Positions 22,259-33,966 of a stretch of DNA of 64,000 bases are shown piece by piece. The stretch's first letter is position 1; every line of letters begins with the position of its first letter. A program made the translations under genes and the position numbers. Source of the DNA: Orychophragmus violaceus. Taxonomy: Eukaryota; Streptophyta; Magnoliopsida; Brassicales; Brassicaceae. The stretch covers positions 15,067,082-15,131,081 of the forward strand of contig CM058230.1 in assembly GCA_030180135.1 (NCBI GenBank). Direction: 5' to 3'. A model generated the notes under the pieces. That model worked only from the letters and a program-made list of their open reading frames with translations. It did no database searches and was not told the origin of the DNA.

Positions 22259-24699
22259 TTATGGGGGATTCAACAGAGACAATGACTGTCTCTGTGAATG
22301 TTTCCTCATCCAAGGTGGTGTATAAGTAGTGGGATCATGAGATTTTCCAAGGAGTGAAGGAATGGAACCAGGGTGGGAGCGAAGCGTGGGTGGGATACTG
22401 TGTTTTCCTGCATTCACAGCAAATGGATTAAGAGGTTTAACTTTAGAGGAATTATACCTTTGCTTGGGTGGAGGAGAGATGTCTGGAGCTTTCTGCTTAT
22501 GAGCAGTTGCAGGCTCTGAAGATGTTAGAGCAGACTCAGGATGAACCGCCATCTTCTCTTCTCCAATCTGAATCTCTGGCTCCACCTCAACATTGAAGCT
22601 CTGTCCATCAATGGTGGATCTCTGCATCCTATCCATCTTAAACTGCAAAGGCTTATCTCCCAGGTGGAGATAATCAGACCGCGTCTCACATCAATCACTT
22701 CTCCAACAGTAGCTAAGAAGGATTTACCAAGCAGAAGAGGATCATTCGGCTCAATCTCGTATTTCAGCACTACAAAGTCTGTTGGGATCAAGTAATTTCC
22801 AACTCTGATAGGAATGTTCTCAAGGAATCCTTCTGAAATCCTCTTCGATCGATCAACTAGGATAAGAGAGATCCTAATAGGCTGGAAATCCATCAATCTC
22901 AATCTCACAGCCACAGAGTATGGCATGAGATTCACACCAGATCCTAAATCACACAGAGAACGCTTGAAGCTGTCCTTAAAAATGGAACAGTCTAGTACAA
23001 AGACTCTTGGGTCCGGAAGCTTCTATGGAATCTGGTTCCGCAGTACTGCATTGACTTGTTTAGATAGTATCAACACCTCTTCTTTCAAATCTCCATTTGT
23101 AGAGATCATCTTCTTCGCATATCTCTCCAGAGAAGGGTGTTTATTTAGAGCATCAGCTAGTGAGATCTTAACAAGATTCTTATCCATCATTGCTCTGCAA
23201 TTAGCTTCATCTAACTCCATTTTGCCTTTGCGCTGCTCCAGCAGTCTGTTGAACCTGAACATCTAGCTTCTTCACATGAGTGCTCAGAGACTCAATCTTC
23301 CCATTCAAATCCAGGTACAGAGCATCTATCTTTCCATTGAAGTCCACTGTACTCTTCTGCTGACCTTTTAAGAGCTGCTCCAACATACCCATCATCTAAC
23401 CAGACTGCTCATTTTGTGGAGGAGGAGTGTGATATGAAGAAGAACCATAGTCTCTGGAGAATGAGTTGTTCTGCTGAAAGGATATCTGAAATGCAGACTT
23501 TGGTGTGTAACCATAAGACTGTCCCTGCTGATTTCCACACCTCTGACCTTGATAACCAATTCCAGCTATGTAATTGACGTTCTCGGACTCATCTCCATGT
23601 CCAAAAGTCTCCACATCTGCAGCAAAATGGACTTGCTTCTTCCCAAGTAGAAGCTATGGACAAAATCAATCTTGTTCTTCATCTCTGCCATCTGTGAACT
23701 ATCAACCTTTCCACCAGATTTCTTCCTCTCCAGATCAGCATTCTTAGTGCTATTGTTACACACTAAGTTCTCAATCAGCTCCTTAGATTGCTCTGGAGAT
23801 TTAGTTCTGAAGTTTCCATTTCTAGCAACATCCAAAGCCATCTGATACCACAAATCAACTCCTTTGAAGAAAATGTCCAGCAGCTGAACTTCAGAGAAAC
23901 CATGATGAGGGCAATCTCTCTGGTAAATCTTAAACCTCACCCAAGATACTTTCATGGCCTCTATAGGTCCCTGTTTGAGATGTAGAAGATCCTCTCTCAT
24001 CTGATCATATCTAGCATCATCATAAAAGTGCCTCAGAAACTTCCTCTTAACTACATCCCAAGTAGTTAGAGTCCCACGTGAAATCTGCTTCAGCCAAGTT
24101 ACAGCTTCACCTCCAAGAGAGTGAGGGAAAAGCTTGCAGTGCAGGAAGTCATAGCTCACTCCATTATGCTTCATTCCAGTAACCAAAGACTCAAAATTCT
24201 CTATGTGATCAATAGGATGCTCATGTTGGAGTCCATAAAAGAGGTGTTGTCCCACAAGCGTATAGTATTAAGTCTTCAGCTCAAAGTCATTTCGTGCAAA
24301 GGGAGGAGGTACAATCGCAAACCTGTTAGCATAGAACACATCAGGTCTGTTGTAATCAGCAAGTGTCCTCCCAGCGGGAGGATTAGGTGCTCTAGGTGGC
24401 TCTTCAGCTCGTGGATTCCCCTGTCCACCTTGAGCCTCTTCATCATGTGGCTGCTGAATAATCTCCTGAACAATCACGTTCCCATAAGCATCAAGTCTCT
24501 GAACATGCTCATTGCAGACATGGTTCTCTGCATCTCTCAGAACACCTTGTTCATCTCGAACCAAGATCACAGCATTGAGATTCGCCATCTTAACTGGTTT
24601 CTGAGCTCTTCTATTCTCTTTCTCTAGCCTTGCAAGCTCATGATTTCGTAGAAAAATGAAATCTTTATCCGGATTACTCCTTAGTGCGCGATCAGACAT
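22259..24699 (-). pseudogene. GY1 gag-protease pseudogene (Athila-like)
   Basis: Read on the minus strand from 24699, the N-terminal part (MSDRALRSNPDKD...) runs to a single in-frame TAA at about 24268. The same frame continues with a retrotransposon gag capsid domain (23566-24255: LGGEAVTWLKQ, FLRHFYDD, RFKIYQRDCPHHG). After frame changes near 23600 and 23400 come a coiled segment (about 23207-23395) and a retropepsin-like domain (22650-22935: IPTDFVVLKYE, DPLLLGKSFL). A basic Pro-rich end follows (22259-22648). It once encoded particle and protease functions. At least one stop and several frameshifts make it inactive. It is the only one of the Gypsy elements here that still has the capsid part. 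Confidence 0.85.
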
Positions 24700-24764
24700 A
24701 AGCTGTCTGATTTACGCAGAGTGTGTCGACTGACGCTAGCAGAGCGTCGATCGATGCTGAGTCA

Positions 24765-25863
24765 TAGGGGTCGAATCCACAGAGACTCAAGAATCTTACG
24801 ATAGACTATAGAGGTTCGAATTAAGCTAAGCAGCAAGAATAAGCAGTAAATAATGCAAGAAAATAAATCAAACGGTTTGTAATCAATCAAGCAAAGCGTC
24901 ATGTCAAGGGAGTTCTCAGGAAATCGGGAATATAGACTAATCAATCAATCAAGATCAAATTAAGGACGGTTCTAGAACTAGAATCACAGAATTTTTAAAA
25001 ACCAACTTTCGTTGCGAGTATTATCAATGTCTAGCAACCTAGCAAACCAACTTTCGTTGCGAGTTCTAGAGATCCTAAACATGCATTAATCTAAGGTTCT
25101 TTCGTTCACAATTTCCCTAAATCAATTTTTGTGAATATATCAATTTCTCATCTGGGTTCTTTCTAGCTAATTAACCAATATTCGTTGCGAAAATCAACCT
25201 AACAACAATATCTGGGTAGCTAATTCAAATTAAGCATTAAGATCAACCCTAGACGAAGAACTAGAAAGTATGAATCCCTATAGATTGATTAACCTAATAT
25301 TCCATAAAATCCCTAATGGGAATCCCTAAACCTAACTGGAGAACTACTCAGACATGGCAGAAGAAACACAAGACACGATGAATAGAAATCCAAATAACAT
25401 AAAAGGAGTAGAAAACAGGGGTTCGAAGTCTCTTCTCTGTCGAGTACAAGACAAACCCCAAAATCTCTCTATCTCTGATAAGTAAAGCGTAGCCTAAACA
25501 ATGGCTTAAAAACCCTAATATAATAGTCTAAACATATTTTGGGTTTCTTTGTAATTATGAGAAACTTCTGGGCCAAGCTGAAAATATCCAAAGTCTTCAT
25601 TAAATCGGTGAGAAACATCTTATCCCGCATCTGCGTCGATCGACGCTAAGGTTGTGTCGATCGACACTATGCTCTGCTTTCGTCTATGATTTCTTCTTCT
25701 CGCACGAATGCTCCAAATAGCTCCAGAATGCGCCATAATGTTCAAATGTGCTCCAAACGTACCTAAACCTGTAAAACATTATAAAAGACTCCAAAACACA
25801 ATGAAAGACTCGATAACAAAGACTTATATCATGGTCAAAAGCCCTAAAATCCATGATATATCA
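24765..25863 (-). repeat. 5' LTR of GY1 (lacks its inner end)
   Basis: It aligns with 3551-4722 from GGGTCGAATCCAC onward. About 80 bp at the inner end, the primer site and the leader are missing, so a deletion joins it close to the gag start. It ends in CATGATATATCA followed by ctagg. A motif pair lies at 25636/25657. Confidence 0.85.
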
Positions 25864-26464
25864 CTAGGTCTCAACATCTCAAGTTCAGCCCATAATGATT
25901 TGAACTTGCCAAAAAGCTCAGTAAACTCCATACCTTCTTGGCTAAGACTGTTAATAGCCAGCTTCACTTCAAAGACCATTGAGATTTGAAATATTTCCAA
26001 AAACCTTCTGAAGAGTAGTCCACAACTCTATTGTGATTTCACAATATGAATAAGCCTCCAAGATTGGGGCTTCAAGAGAACTTTGGAGAATGGACATAAC
26101 CTTCTGGTCTTCTTGAATCCACTTCTCCTCATCTTGGACCAGCTGGGTTGGAGCTTCATCACTGATATACTTTCATAGCCCAAGGCCTCCAAGGGCAGAT
26201 TTCACCATTCTTGCCCATAACAAGTAATTAAACCTCTTTAGGTTCACTGGAATGAATACATGCTCTGAGTTCTCCAAAGTTAAATTGAGTTAACACCTTA
26301 GGAGGGAATATCAGGCAGAGAAATAATTCAAATATAAAGAAAGATTTGGACAGAGTTGAAGAACAAGGTGTTGAAGAACAAAGTTCAAGAACAATGTTTT
26401 TGAAAAAGAAAATAAAGAATTTGCGGAAAGAAGATGAGTTTAGGAAATTTATGCTCTGATACCA
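25864..26464 (-). pseudogene. Copia-A gag, N-terminal half (resumes after GY1)
   Basis: The minus strand from about 26300 encodes the N-terminal half of a Copia gag (a FNYLLWARMVKSALGG-like start, then a UBN2-type helical region) with several in-frame stops. It reaches the ctagg TSD at 25864-25868 in a frame that continues at 3545. A Copia primer site complement, GCTCTGATACCA, is at 26453-26464, next to the LTR. Confidence 0.8.
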
Positions 26465-26825
26465 TGTTAGAATTTGAAAGAATAGATGAAAGTTTTGAAG
26501 AGATTTAAGAGGAAAGTTTTCTAGATCTGAAAAGAAGAGAAACAAAGTCTCAATAGTCTTGTATCTTTATAACTTGCAGCCTCTTATGATATATAAGGAG
26601 ACACAAACAATAACCTAAACCTAAATAGCTACAAGACAAAAATAAACTCCGACGTTCTATTCTATTTGAATCATCAAAGGTAGAATATAATGGAATATTC
26701 TATTTGAAGCACCAACGGTAGAATATAACAGAATCGTTGATGACATCGTCGATGATGACTGGTCCAGACTTCACTCTGATTCTCCGGAATTCACTCTAAT
26801 TCACCAGACTTTACTCTAGACTTCA
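26465..26825 (-). repeat. 5' LTR of Copia-A
   Basis: It starts (plus strand) with TGTTAGAATT directly after the primer site and probably ends at ...GACTTCA, 26825. A TATATATCATAAG-type promoter string lies near 26587-26600. The outer boundary is inferred from where LINE coding sequence begins. The other LTR lies outside the window, so the TSD is unchecked. Confidence 0.65.
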
Positions 26826-29166
26826 TTGATTTTGCTCCAGAAACCAATCATTGAGGATGAGGTCAGGGATACTCTGTTTAAGATGCCTAGCAACAAGGCT
26901 CATGGTCCTGATGGTTTCACAGGAGAGTTTTTCAAGTCAACTTGGAATATCATTGGGAAGGACTTCACCATTGCTATTCAGTCCTTCTTCTTAAAAGGAT
27001 TCCTTCCTAAAGGCATCAACACAACAATTCTTGCTCTAATTCCCAAGAAAGACAATGCAATAGAGATGAAAGACTATCGTCCGATTTCATGTTGTAACGT
27101 TTTGTACAAAGTGAAATCCAAGATCCTCGCAAATCGTATCAAAGGTATGCTCCCGAAATTTATATCCTGGAACCAATATGCCTTTGTAAAAGATAGGTTG
27201 TTGGTCGAGAACGTTCTATTAGCCATTGAGCTGGTAAAGGACTATCACAAGGAATCAATATCTTCTCGGTGTGCTATACAAATAGATATATCGAAAGCAT
27301 TCGATTCTGTGCAGTGGAGTTTTCTGGTCAAGGTCTTAAGGGCTTTGAACTTTCCTGAGGTGTTTATTCATTGGATCAGCTTGTGTATTTCAACTGCATC
27401 GTTCTCTGTACAAGTCAACGGGGAATTAGCGAGGTTCTTTAGAAGTAAAAGAGGTCTAAGACAAGGTTGTGCACTTTCACCTTATCTTTTTGTGATTTGC
27501 ATAAATGTCTTATCAAAAATGATTGACGATGCAGCAGCTCAAAGGAATATTGGATACCACCCTCGCTGCCAAAACATTGGCCTCACACATCTCTGTTTCG
27601 CAGATGATTTGATGGTCTTCACCGATGAACACAAACGATCGATTGAAGGAGTGATCAAGGTCTTTGACGATTTTGCCAGGATCTCGGGCCTAAGCATAAA
27701 TGTCGAGAAGTCGTGCTTATTCTTGGCAGGAGCATCAGCAAGATTGTAAGAGGACATTCTTGCTAGCTTCCCATTCGCGACTGGTCAATTACCGGTCAGG
27801 TATTTGGGTCTGCCACTTCTGACTAAGGGAATGACTGTGACTGATTACATGCCTCTTGTTGAGAAAATCAGGAAGCGAATGTCCTCTTGGACATGAAAGT
27901 TTTTATCGTATGCAGGTAGGCTTCAACTAATAAGTTCTGTTATCATGGGGCTTGCAAACTTCTGGTTAACAGCTTTCAGGTTACCAAGAAGCTTCTTAAA
28001 AGAGATAGAGAGGTTATGTTCATCGTTTCTCTGGTCTGGCCCTGAACTGGCTGCAACAAAGGCAAAAGTGTGCTGGCAAGATATTTGTAGGCCAAAATCA
28101 GAGGGTGGACTGGGGATAAGAAGTCTAAAAGATATAAACAAGGTAATGGGGCTGAAACTGATCTGGAGAATTACCTCGTCTTAGCAGTCCTTGTGGGTCA
28201 GATGGATACAAGACAATTTAATCAAAAAGACTCATTCTGGGGGGGGTGAAAGCAACAACAACACGAGGTTCTTGGATGTGGAAGAAAGTATTAAAGCTTC
28301 GAAAGTCAGGCTCAAAGTTTTCAGAGACTGGAAATTGGTAATGGAAGGAAAGCTTCATTCTGGTATGACCAGTGGCATGACTTGGGTAGGCTAACAGATC
28401 TGCTAGGGGATAGAGGTATCATTGACCTTGGTATAGCAAGAGATGCAACATTTGAATCAGTCCTGTTTCATCGTAGACGCAGGCGGCAGAGAGTCAGTTT
28501 GCTTAACGATGTTGAGGATGAAATTGAGCTGGCCAGAAGTCATGCCAATTCTGAGACAAGTGATAGAGCATTATGGAAAGGAGATCAGGCTCTTATAAGG
28601 CCTCTTTCTCGTCTAAAGATACCTGGAATCAGATCCGTGTGCATCATATTGAGTGCTCATGGAGCAGGGGTGTGTGGTTTCGAAACAACACCCCAAGATA
28701 CTCTTTCATTGTCTGGATTGCGATTCAAAATAAATTGGTAACAGGAGATAAGATATTGCGGTGGAATGCCAATGCAGACGCTGGGTGCACACTGTGCTCG
28801 GGCCACACTGAAACTATTAAGCATCTATTTTTTGAGTGCTCTTTCACGCAGGCGATATGGAATCCGTTGGTCAGAGGCCTGCTTCAGCAAAGGTTTACAA
28901 GTGATTGGCATGAACTTATTCCGTTAATTGATGATAGCAGCCTTCAGCAGACTGTCCTTTTCCTACTCCGTTATTCATTTCAGACTGCAGTTCACTCAAT
29001 CTGGATGGAAAGAAACTCCCGTAGACATGGCCATGATCATAAGTCTCCGGAACAGGTTCTTCGACTCATTGACAGGATCGTTCGAAACATGCTGCTTACC
29101 ATGGGAATAACAAGGGACAACTCCCTCATAGCTGGACTTCAAGTCTGGTTCGCCACAAGGACATAG
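26826..29166 (+). pseudogene. LINE ORF2 remnant: reverse transcriptase and zf-RVT domains
   Basis: The first open part (26826-27749) has the RT core: PDGFTGEFFK, the LIPKKDNAIEMKDYRPISCCN block, DISKAFDSVQW, a GLRQGCALSPYLF block and the catalytic FADD at about 27600-27611. A TAA at 27748-27750 and a TGA near 27893 break it. The thumb region follows (27945-28184), then frameshifts. The 28573-29166 frame carries the zf-RVT zinc-binding region (CTLCSGHTETIKHLFFEC) and the C-terminus. The family role is target-primed reverse transcription of its own RNA. No RNase H domain follows, unlike the LINE at 51744. Confidence 0.88.
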
Positions 29167-29285
29167 GATTTTTCCAATTCTTTGATTCTGTTCTTATGAA
29201 ACGATAGCTTACAATTGCTTAGAAACAATGCACTAGATGTAAATTGTTTTTGATTGAATAAATTTTACATTCATTCAAAAAAAAA
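26826..29285 (+). mobile_element. LINE-1 type element, 3' half, interrupted by Copia-A
   Basis: It starts inside the coding region just where the Copia-A LTR stops and ends in a poly(A) tail at about 29275-29285. It holds reverse transcriptase and the LINE-type zinc-binding region. The endonuclease half should lie left of position 1 if Copia-A is complete outside the window. Confidence 0.85.
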
Positions 29286-29412
29286 GATATTGCACATTGA
29301 TGTGAACTCCTTAGAACTTCATCTCAATATATTATAAGTTTATAACGTATATAAAAATACATATACTTCCACATGCTTGTTTTCAAGACTTACGTGATGG
29401 TTTGTGCTACTA
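29286..29412. other. Short spacer
   Basis: AT-rich sequence between the LINE tail and the next retroposon. Nothing recognised. Confidence 0.5.
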
Positions 29413-29427
29413 CCCATTTGCTTGTTT

Positions 29428-30780
29428 TTTTTTCGGCTAAAGGAATTCTTTATTAAAACTGAAACGGTTACAAGGGAGAAAACAAAGCCGGAACAAACCG
29501 GAGACAAAGCCGGACCAAACCGGAGACAAAGCCGGAACAAACCGGAGACAAAGCCCGAAAAAGATACGGGAAACCAAAGCCCTAATGGAATAAGGGAAAC
29601 CCAAGCCGAAGGCTCTAAACCTCCGGAAACGAAAGATAAAGCAAAGGAGGCTAACCGATACGAGAAACATCCAGTAAAACTCACATCAACAACGGAAAAC
29701 CGTCGAGGAGATGCAGGCGTGGAACTACAAATCTCCAAAGTCGCAGCCATGCAGAAACACCACCCGACAAGAAGAAACCCAAGGGCCGGGAACAAAGCCA
29801 CACAAACCCCTTAAACAAACGGTTAAACCCGACAAAGAACCACACACGAGAATCAACAACCTACCCACCTAAATTTCACCAATAAAGTCTAAATTAAGAA
29901 CTATGCGTCCCCACACAGGGTTAGTCTTACTAGAACTGACACGGGCAGACCTAAGGAGAAACCTATTTATTGAACTACACAAGGCGGCGGGAGGAGCTAT
30001 TACAAGATTCACGAGGATACAAGATAAACGGAACTAACCTAGCCCATACTAAACCGACAACGCACGCTTAACCGAAGAAAACCAGAGTAAACCAGATGTT
30101 AACACTAGGAAGCCCCAAACCAACTAAATCTAAAAAGTCAAAATCTAAGGATAACCAAACCACAGATGCAAACCAAACAGCTCAAGTCAAAGACCAAAAC
30201 CGCCTGATCTAAACCAAGATCGGGAAACTGATTCACGGGAGAGGAAATACCAACAAGCAAGGCCGGAAACCGTCAATTCCAAGAGGTGCGAGGATGAAAC
30301 AGAGCTCCGCCGAGGAACGAGAACCCAGGGATACCGAAGAGCCGCAACAGACCACATCAGCGCACGGGAAATCCACCACTCGAGGAGAAGAGACCATCTA
30401 AGCCCGACAACTACAAGGAAACACATCCCAGAGTCAGCATGAACGCCGAGAAAGCAGCCACCGCAACTCCACTCCTGAACCACACAAGCCACCACCAGAT
30501 GCAAACCACCCAATCCACCGAAGAAATCCGGCCAAAGGCATCACCAGCGGAAGCCCACAGACGAGGTCCGAGAAACTGAGAAACAGAGGCAGAAAAGAAA
30601 CTGTACACGCAAGGAACGAACTAAAGGGGCGGCAGGCCATCGACACGCGCCGGCGGTGAAGCCGGACGCGGAAGACAACTTGCCACCGAGGAAGACGAAG
30701 TGAGATCAGCGGCTGAAGAGATGAGGGAGAAAAAAAGGTTTCTTTTAGGAGAGGAAAAGGACCCTCCGCGAGAAAGTACC
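29428..30780 (-). mobile_element. Noncoding poly(A) retroposon, copy 1
   Basis: On the minus strand it runs from 30780 to a poly(A) tail (a T run on the plus strand around 29425-29433), with AATAAAG just before the tail. It is flanked by a 15-bp TSD, CCCATTTGCTTGTTT, at 29413-29427 and 30781-30795. It is about 1.35 kb with no protein I recognise, and the open frames in it are composition-driven. It shares a block with copy 2 (GTCCCCACACAGGGTTAG-like at 29909 against 32951). It resembles the Sadhu class of noncoding Arabidopsis retroposons in layout, but sequence homology was not tested. Confidence 0.75.
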
Positions 30781-30795
30781 CCCATTTGCTTGTTT

Positions 30796-31607
30796 ATTAC
30801 TTCTTTTTCTTCGTTTATTTTTTATTGAAAATGGTAGGATTCAAACGCTAATGGCCGAAAAAATAACTAAAAACAAAACTCGAAAAGAAAATGAAAAAAC
30901 CAATACGCAGAAAATAATAATTCTTCTAGAATACCTTAACTTTAAACTAGATCAAAGAAATAACTAGTTATATAGAAATTGGGAAAACGGAATACGAGAA
31001 GCATTTATCTAGTTATGCGTTTATCATTTATTTAAAAATTAATTCAATTACAATAATAAGATTATATGATAGTCGACGCAATTTTGTAGCAGTTACGTTT
31101 AGATAAGCCAAAAGAATAACATATACAAATAGTGTAAAGAAAACCTAGGTGTTGTTAGCTCTACTGGAAAAAGGGCTATATGGTTGACAAAAAAAAAAAG
31201 GGCTATATGTTTGACCCAAAAAAAGGGACTATATGCAAAGTTATATCCAGAGAAGCTTGAGACAAAATTAAATATTATATGATGGTAAAGAGGATTATGG
31301 TCTCGGCCCAGAACCTCATGTTAGTAATAATAAAAATGTTTGGTTGTTTCTTCATTAAAAAAGGTGAGTGAAGTTGTAGCTCTTTTCTTTCGTCCAAGTC
31401 TATGGAGATTTTAACGTTCTCGGGTTGGTGATCGTAATCTTGGATTTGACCCTCAAATTTATTTTTACTTTTATAATTATTTTCAATTCTCATACAGCAG
31501 AATGTTCTGAACCCCATAAACAGTAATTTTAATTCAAAATTAATTTATTTTCACAACTACAGAAATCGAACGAAGCTGCAACCATTAGCTCGTTGTAATG
31601 GTAGTTT
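30796..31607. other. AT-rich intergenic stretch
   Basis: No gene seen. A local imperfect repeat of GGGCTATATG-TTGAC phrases lies at 31170-31240. Confidence 0.5.
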
Positions 31608-31615
31608 AGTGGAGG

Positions 31616-32284
31616 CCGCAGTGTTTTGAAACCCGACCCGGACCCGCGGTCGAACCGGTAAACCCGGCGACCCGGAAAATATTCCGGATCGGGTTATATG
31701 TAAAACCCGCTTAGTTAAAAACCCGGTAAAACCCGGAAAAACCCACGGTTTATTTGCGACCCGATAAACCGGTTGAACTGATTAACCCGAATAATAAACA
31801 TTTTCTAAACCTTTTAAACCAAAAAGAAGATTTTATTGTGATAAACTAAAGGGTTTTAGTCTAAAACTCATAAAACTCGTACTCACAAATCTTCGTCAAA
31901 AACACCTTCGTCATAAAACGTTGTACTCCTAAACTTTCGTCACAAAAAGTAAATATAACTCTTTTTGTCTAGTTATAACTATGTTACAAAACTTTATTTT
32001 TCCTGTTTTCTTTTTTCAGATTTATGGGATTTTATGGGATTATGGTGTTTTTATACTTTTTTAAGAATCTTTATTGTAATTTCTTTAATATATGGTTCTT
32101 ATTTTTTAGTAAAATGATGTATTATATGATTAAAAAGTGTACACATCAATATATATAACTATATATAAAAACCTCAATAGTTTTGGATTCGTGGTTGGCC
32201 CGCGGTTGATCCGCGGTTGACCCGGTGACCCAGTGATCCGGTAAACAATCCGGTTCATAGACCGGGTCGGGTTTCAAAACATTG
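31616..32284. mobile_element. hAT-like MITE with long terminal inverted repeats
   Basis: The ends are CAGTGTTTTGAAACCCGACC (31619 onward) and its near-perfect inverse ending ...GGTTTCAAAACATTG at 32284. The 8-bp AGTGGAGG occurs at 31608-31615 and 32285-32292. That fits a hAT target duplication, although three extra bases (ccg) stand between the left copy and CAGTG. It is about 670 bp, without coding capacity. Inside, GGTTGACCCGGT-like runs near both ends extend the inverted repeat imperfectly. Confidence 0.75.
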
Positions 32285-32508
32285 AGTGGAGGGATTGTTC
32301 GTTATTATGACTACAGAACACAACCAATTCATTCCAATTATTAATAGGTCAACAAATGTAACATAAATGGGCCGACCATGTGGGCTTATTTAAGATGAGT
32401 GGTATAGACTTACAGTGATATAAAGTGGGCCGACCTCGTGAGCTTATTTACGATAAGTGGAATGACCGAGTGAGTGGTATAGTGATTAGTACATGGTTTC
32501 GTGTTACG

Positions 32509-33790
32509 TTTTTTTTTTTATATATATCTGGTGAATTATATATTAAAAACAGTCTGGAATTACAACAGATCCGGAAACATCCATTAATAAACTCGATCGT
32601 TTCCAGACAGCAAAGACGGCAAGGAACAAACTTCTTACGCGGTGTAGAACCCACAAAACGCGCAACTAAAACCCACAATCGGACAACAAAAACCACACTA
32701 AACACAAGACCACTGGTGATAAAACTCTCAAGAAAATGGAAATGCAGAGAAGAGAATTAGGAGCGGTACAACTACACCTTCCTATACCAAGCTAAAAAGA
32801 AATCACCGACAAGCGGAGAGAACCACGACCAAGGCACACCGCAAACTCTAAACCATAAAACTTCGACTAGTCAACCGGATAAACGCAACGCAAATCTACT
32901 CCTTCACACCTAGTCTTAATCCCACTAAGTCTAAACCAAGAACTATACATCCCCACATGAGGTTAGCCTTACAAGAACCGATAAACGAAATGACCGAAAG
33001 ACAAGATTGATTATTCATCTAAACTAAAAGCGGCATGAAGGAGACTAAGGTTCTAGATTCAAACGAAGAAAAAGATACTCTAATCGAAGCTAAACCCACA
33101 GCCTTACATTAGGAATAAGACCATATTTCCACCCACCAAAGAACAAATCCTATGATCTAAAGAGACCCAAAACTCCGGAAGATGAGAGCAAGCCCGTCTT
33201 GAACCGTTGGGATTTGAGTCAATCCCACAACCACGAAACTAAATCATGCATTTTCTAGGAGATAATACCGCCAAATACACAGCCACCAAAACCACTAAAA
33301 ACACCTTAAAGACCACAACTAAACCACTAGCTCACCTCAGAAGCCACCGCCGCCGTAAGAGTCGACCCGACACACCCGAGTGACATCCGACATAAGGCGA
33401 AGAGAACCATGTTAGACTGCAAACTGCACTAACAAATCCACCGCCCGACGAAATCGTGCGACCTCCTCGACCGGACGAATACCACCCCGCCAAACGACCA
33501 ACCGACCACCGAAGCAAATCGACGATGCCTGAAGCTCGCCTCTCAGATCTCCTGCAGAAACCACCAAAGGACCACCACCGGAGAAAACAACTCCCACTAA
33601 AGACGACGACGAGCTGGAGCCGCTGATCTACGCCGAAACCACCTACGAACTCATCTAGATCTCCCTCCCCGACACCGTCAAGCTGCTCCGGCCACCGGGG
33701 AGACCATTATCGACCGGGAAAATCGCTGGCCGCCGCGTCTCGAAAATCACGCTAAGGAGCGATTTTTAGGGCGAACCCTTACAACAAGAG
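32509..33790 (-). mobile_element. Noncoding poly(A) retroposon, copy 2
   Basis: It is minus-strand, from about 33790 (a GGTTCGCCCTA-like start followed by CGTGATTTTCGAGAC) to an A-run (T run at 32509-32518). The start matches copy 3 (GTTCGCCCTA...CGATTTTCGAGAC at 43492-43533) and a middle block matches copy 1. No credible protein. I could not find a clean TSD, so the exact ends are uncertain. Confidence 0.65.
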
Positions 33791-33961
33791 ATAACGAGTC
33801 ATTAACATTAAAACTCACTTTATGTTTAAGAAGTAACACAATAAGTCACAATGGAGATTGGAAGGGCTTTTAGCACTGTTCTTTTTTTTAATGGCCAACT
33901 TGCCCTTCCTATTCTTTTCTTGTTTGGTTAATATCTAACCAAAAGAAAAAATATTATGTTG
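33791..33961. other. Short spacer before GY3
   Basis: AT-rich, with the target site of GY3 at its right end. Nothing else recognised. Confidence 0.5.
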
Positions 33962-33966
33962 GAAGT

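Larger units (their letters stand above)
3551..25863 (-). mobile_element. GY1: outer Athila-like Gypsy LTR retrotransposon, interrupted by Copia-C and GY2
   Basis: The ends are LTRs at 3551-4722 (3' LTR in element sense) and about 24765-25863 (5' LTR). The 5-bp TSD ctagg is at 3546-3550 and 25864-25868. Internal sequence is in three blocks: 4723-4990, 11919-12599 and 21878-24764. The gaps are Copia-C and the GY2 array, each with its own TSD. The gag-protease region is at 22259-24699. No reverse transcriptase or integrase was found in any block, so it was non-autonomous or lost pol by deletion. The inner end of its 5' LTR and its primer site are missing: the LTR match stops near 24765 and no CCCCGGCAACGGCGCCA string is present. 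Confidence 0.85.

Noticed and set aside
27637..27644. TCGATCGA-like core in the LINE at about 27636, and another (TCGATCGT) at about 32593
   Set aside because: Single cores without a partner at 19-23 bp. An 8-bp palindrome is expected by chance now and then.
29404..29814. A Lys/Pro/Glu-rich 136-codon protein with KPEQTGDKAGPNR-type repeats
   Set aside because: It is the antisense of the 3' part of a noncoding retroposon with a poly(A) tail and TSD. The peptide repeat comes from a short DNA repeat.
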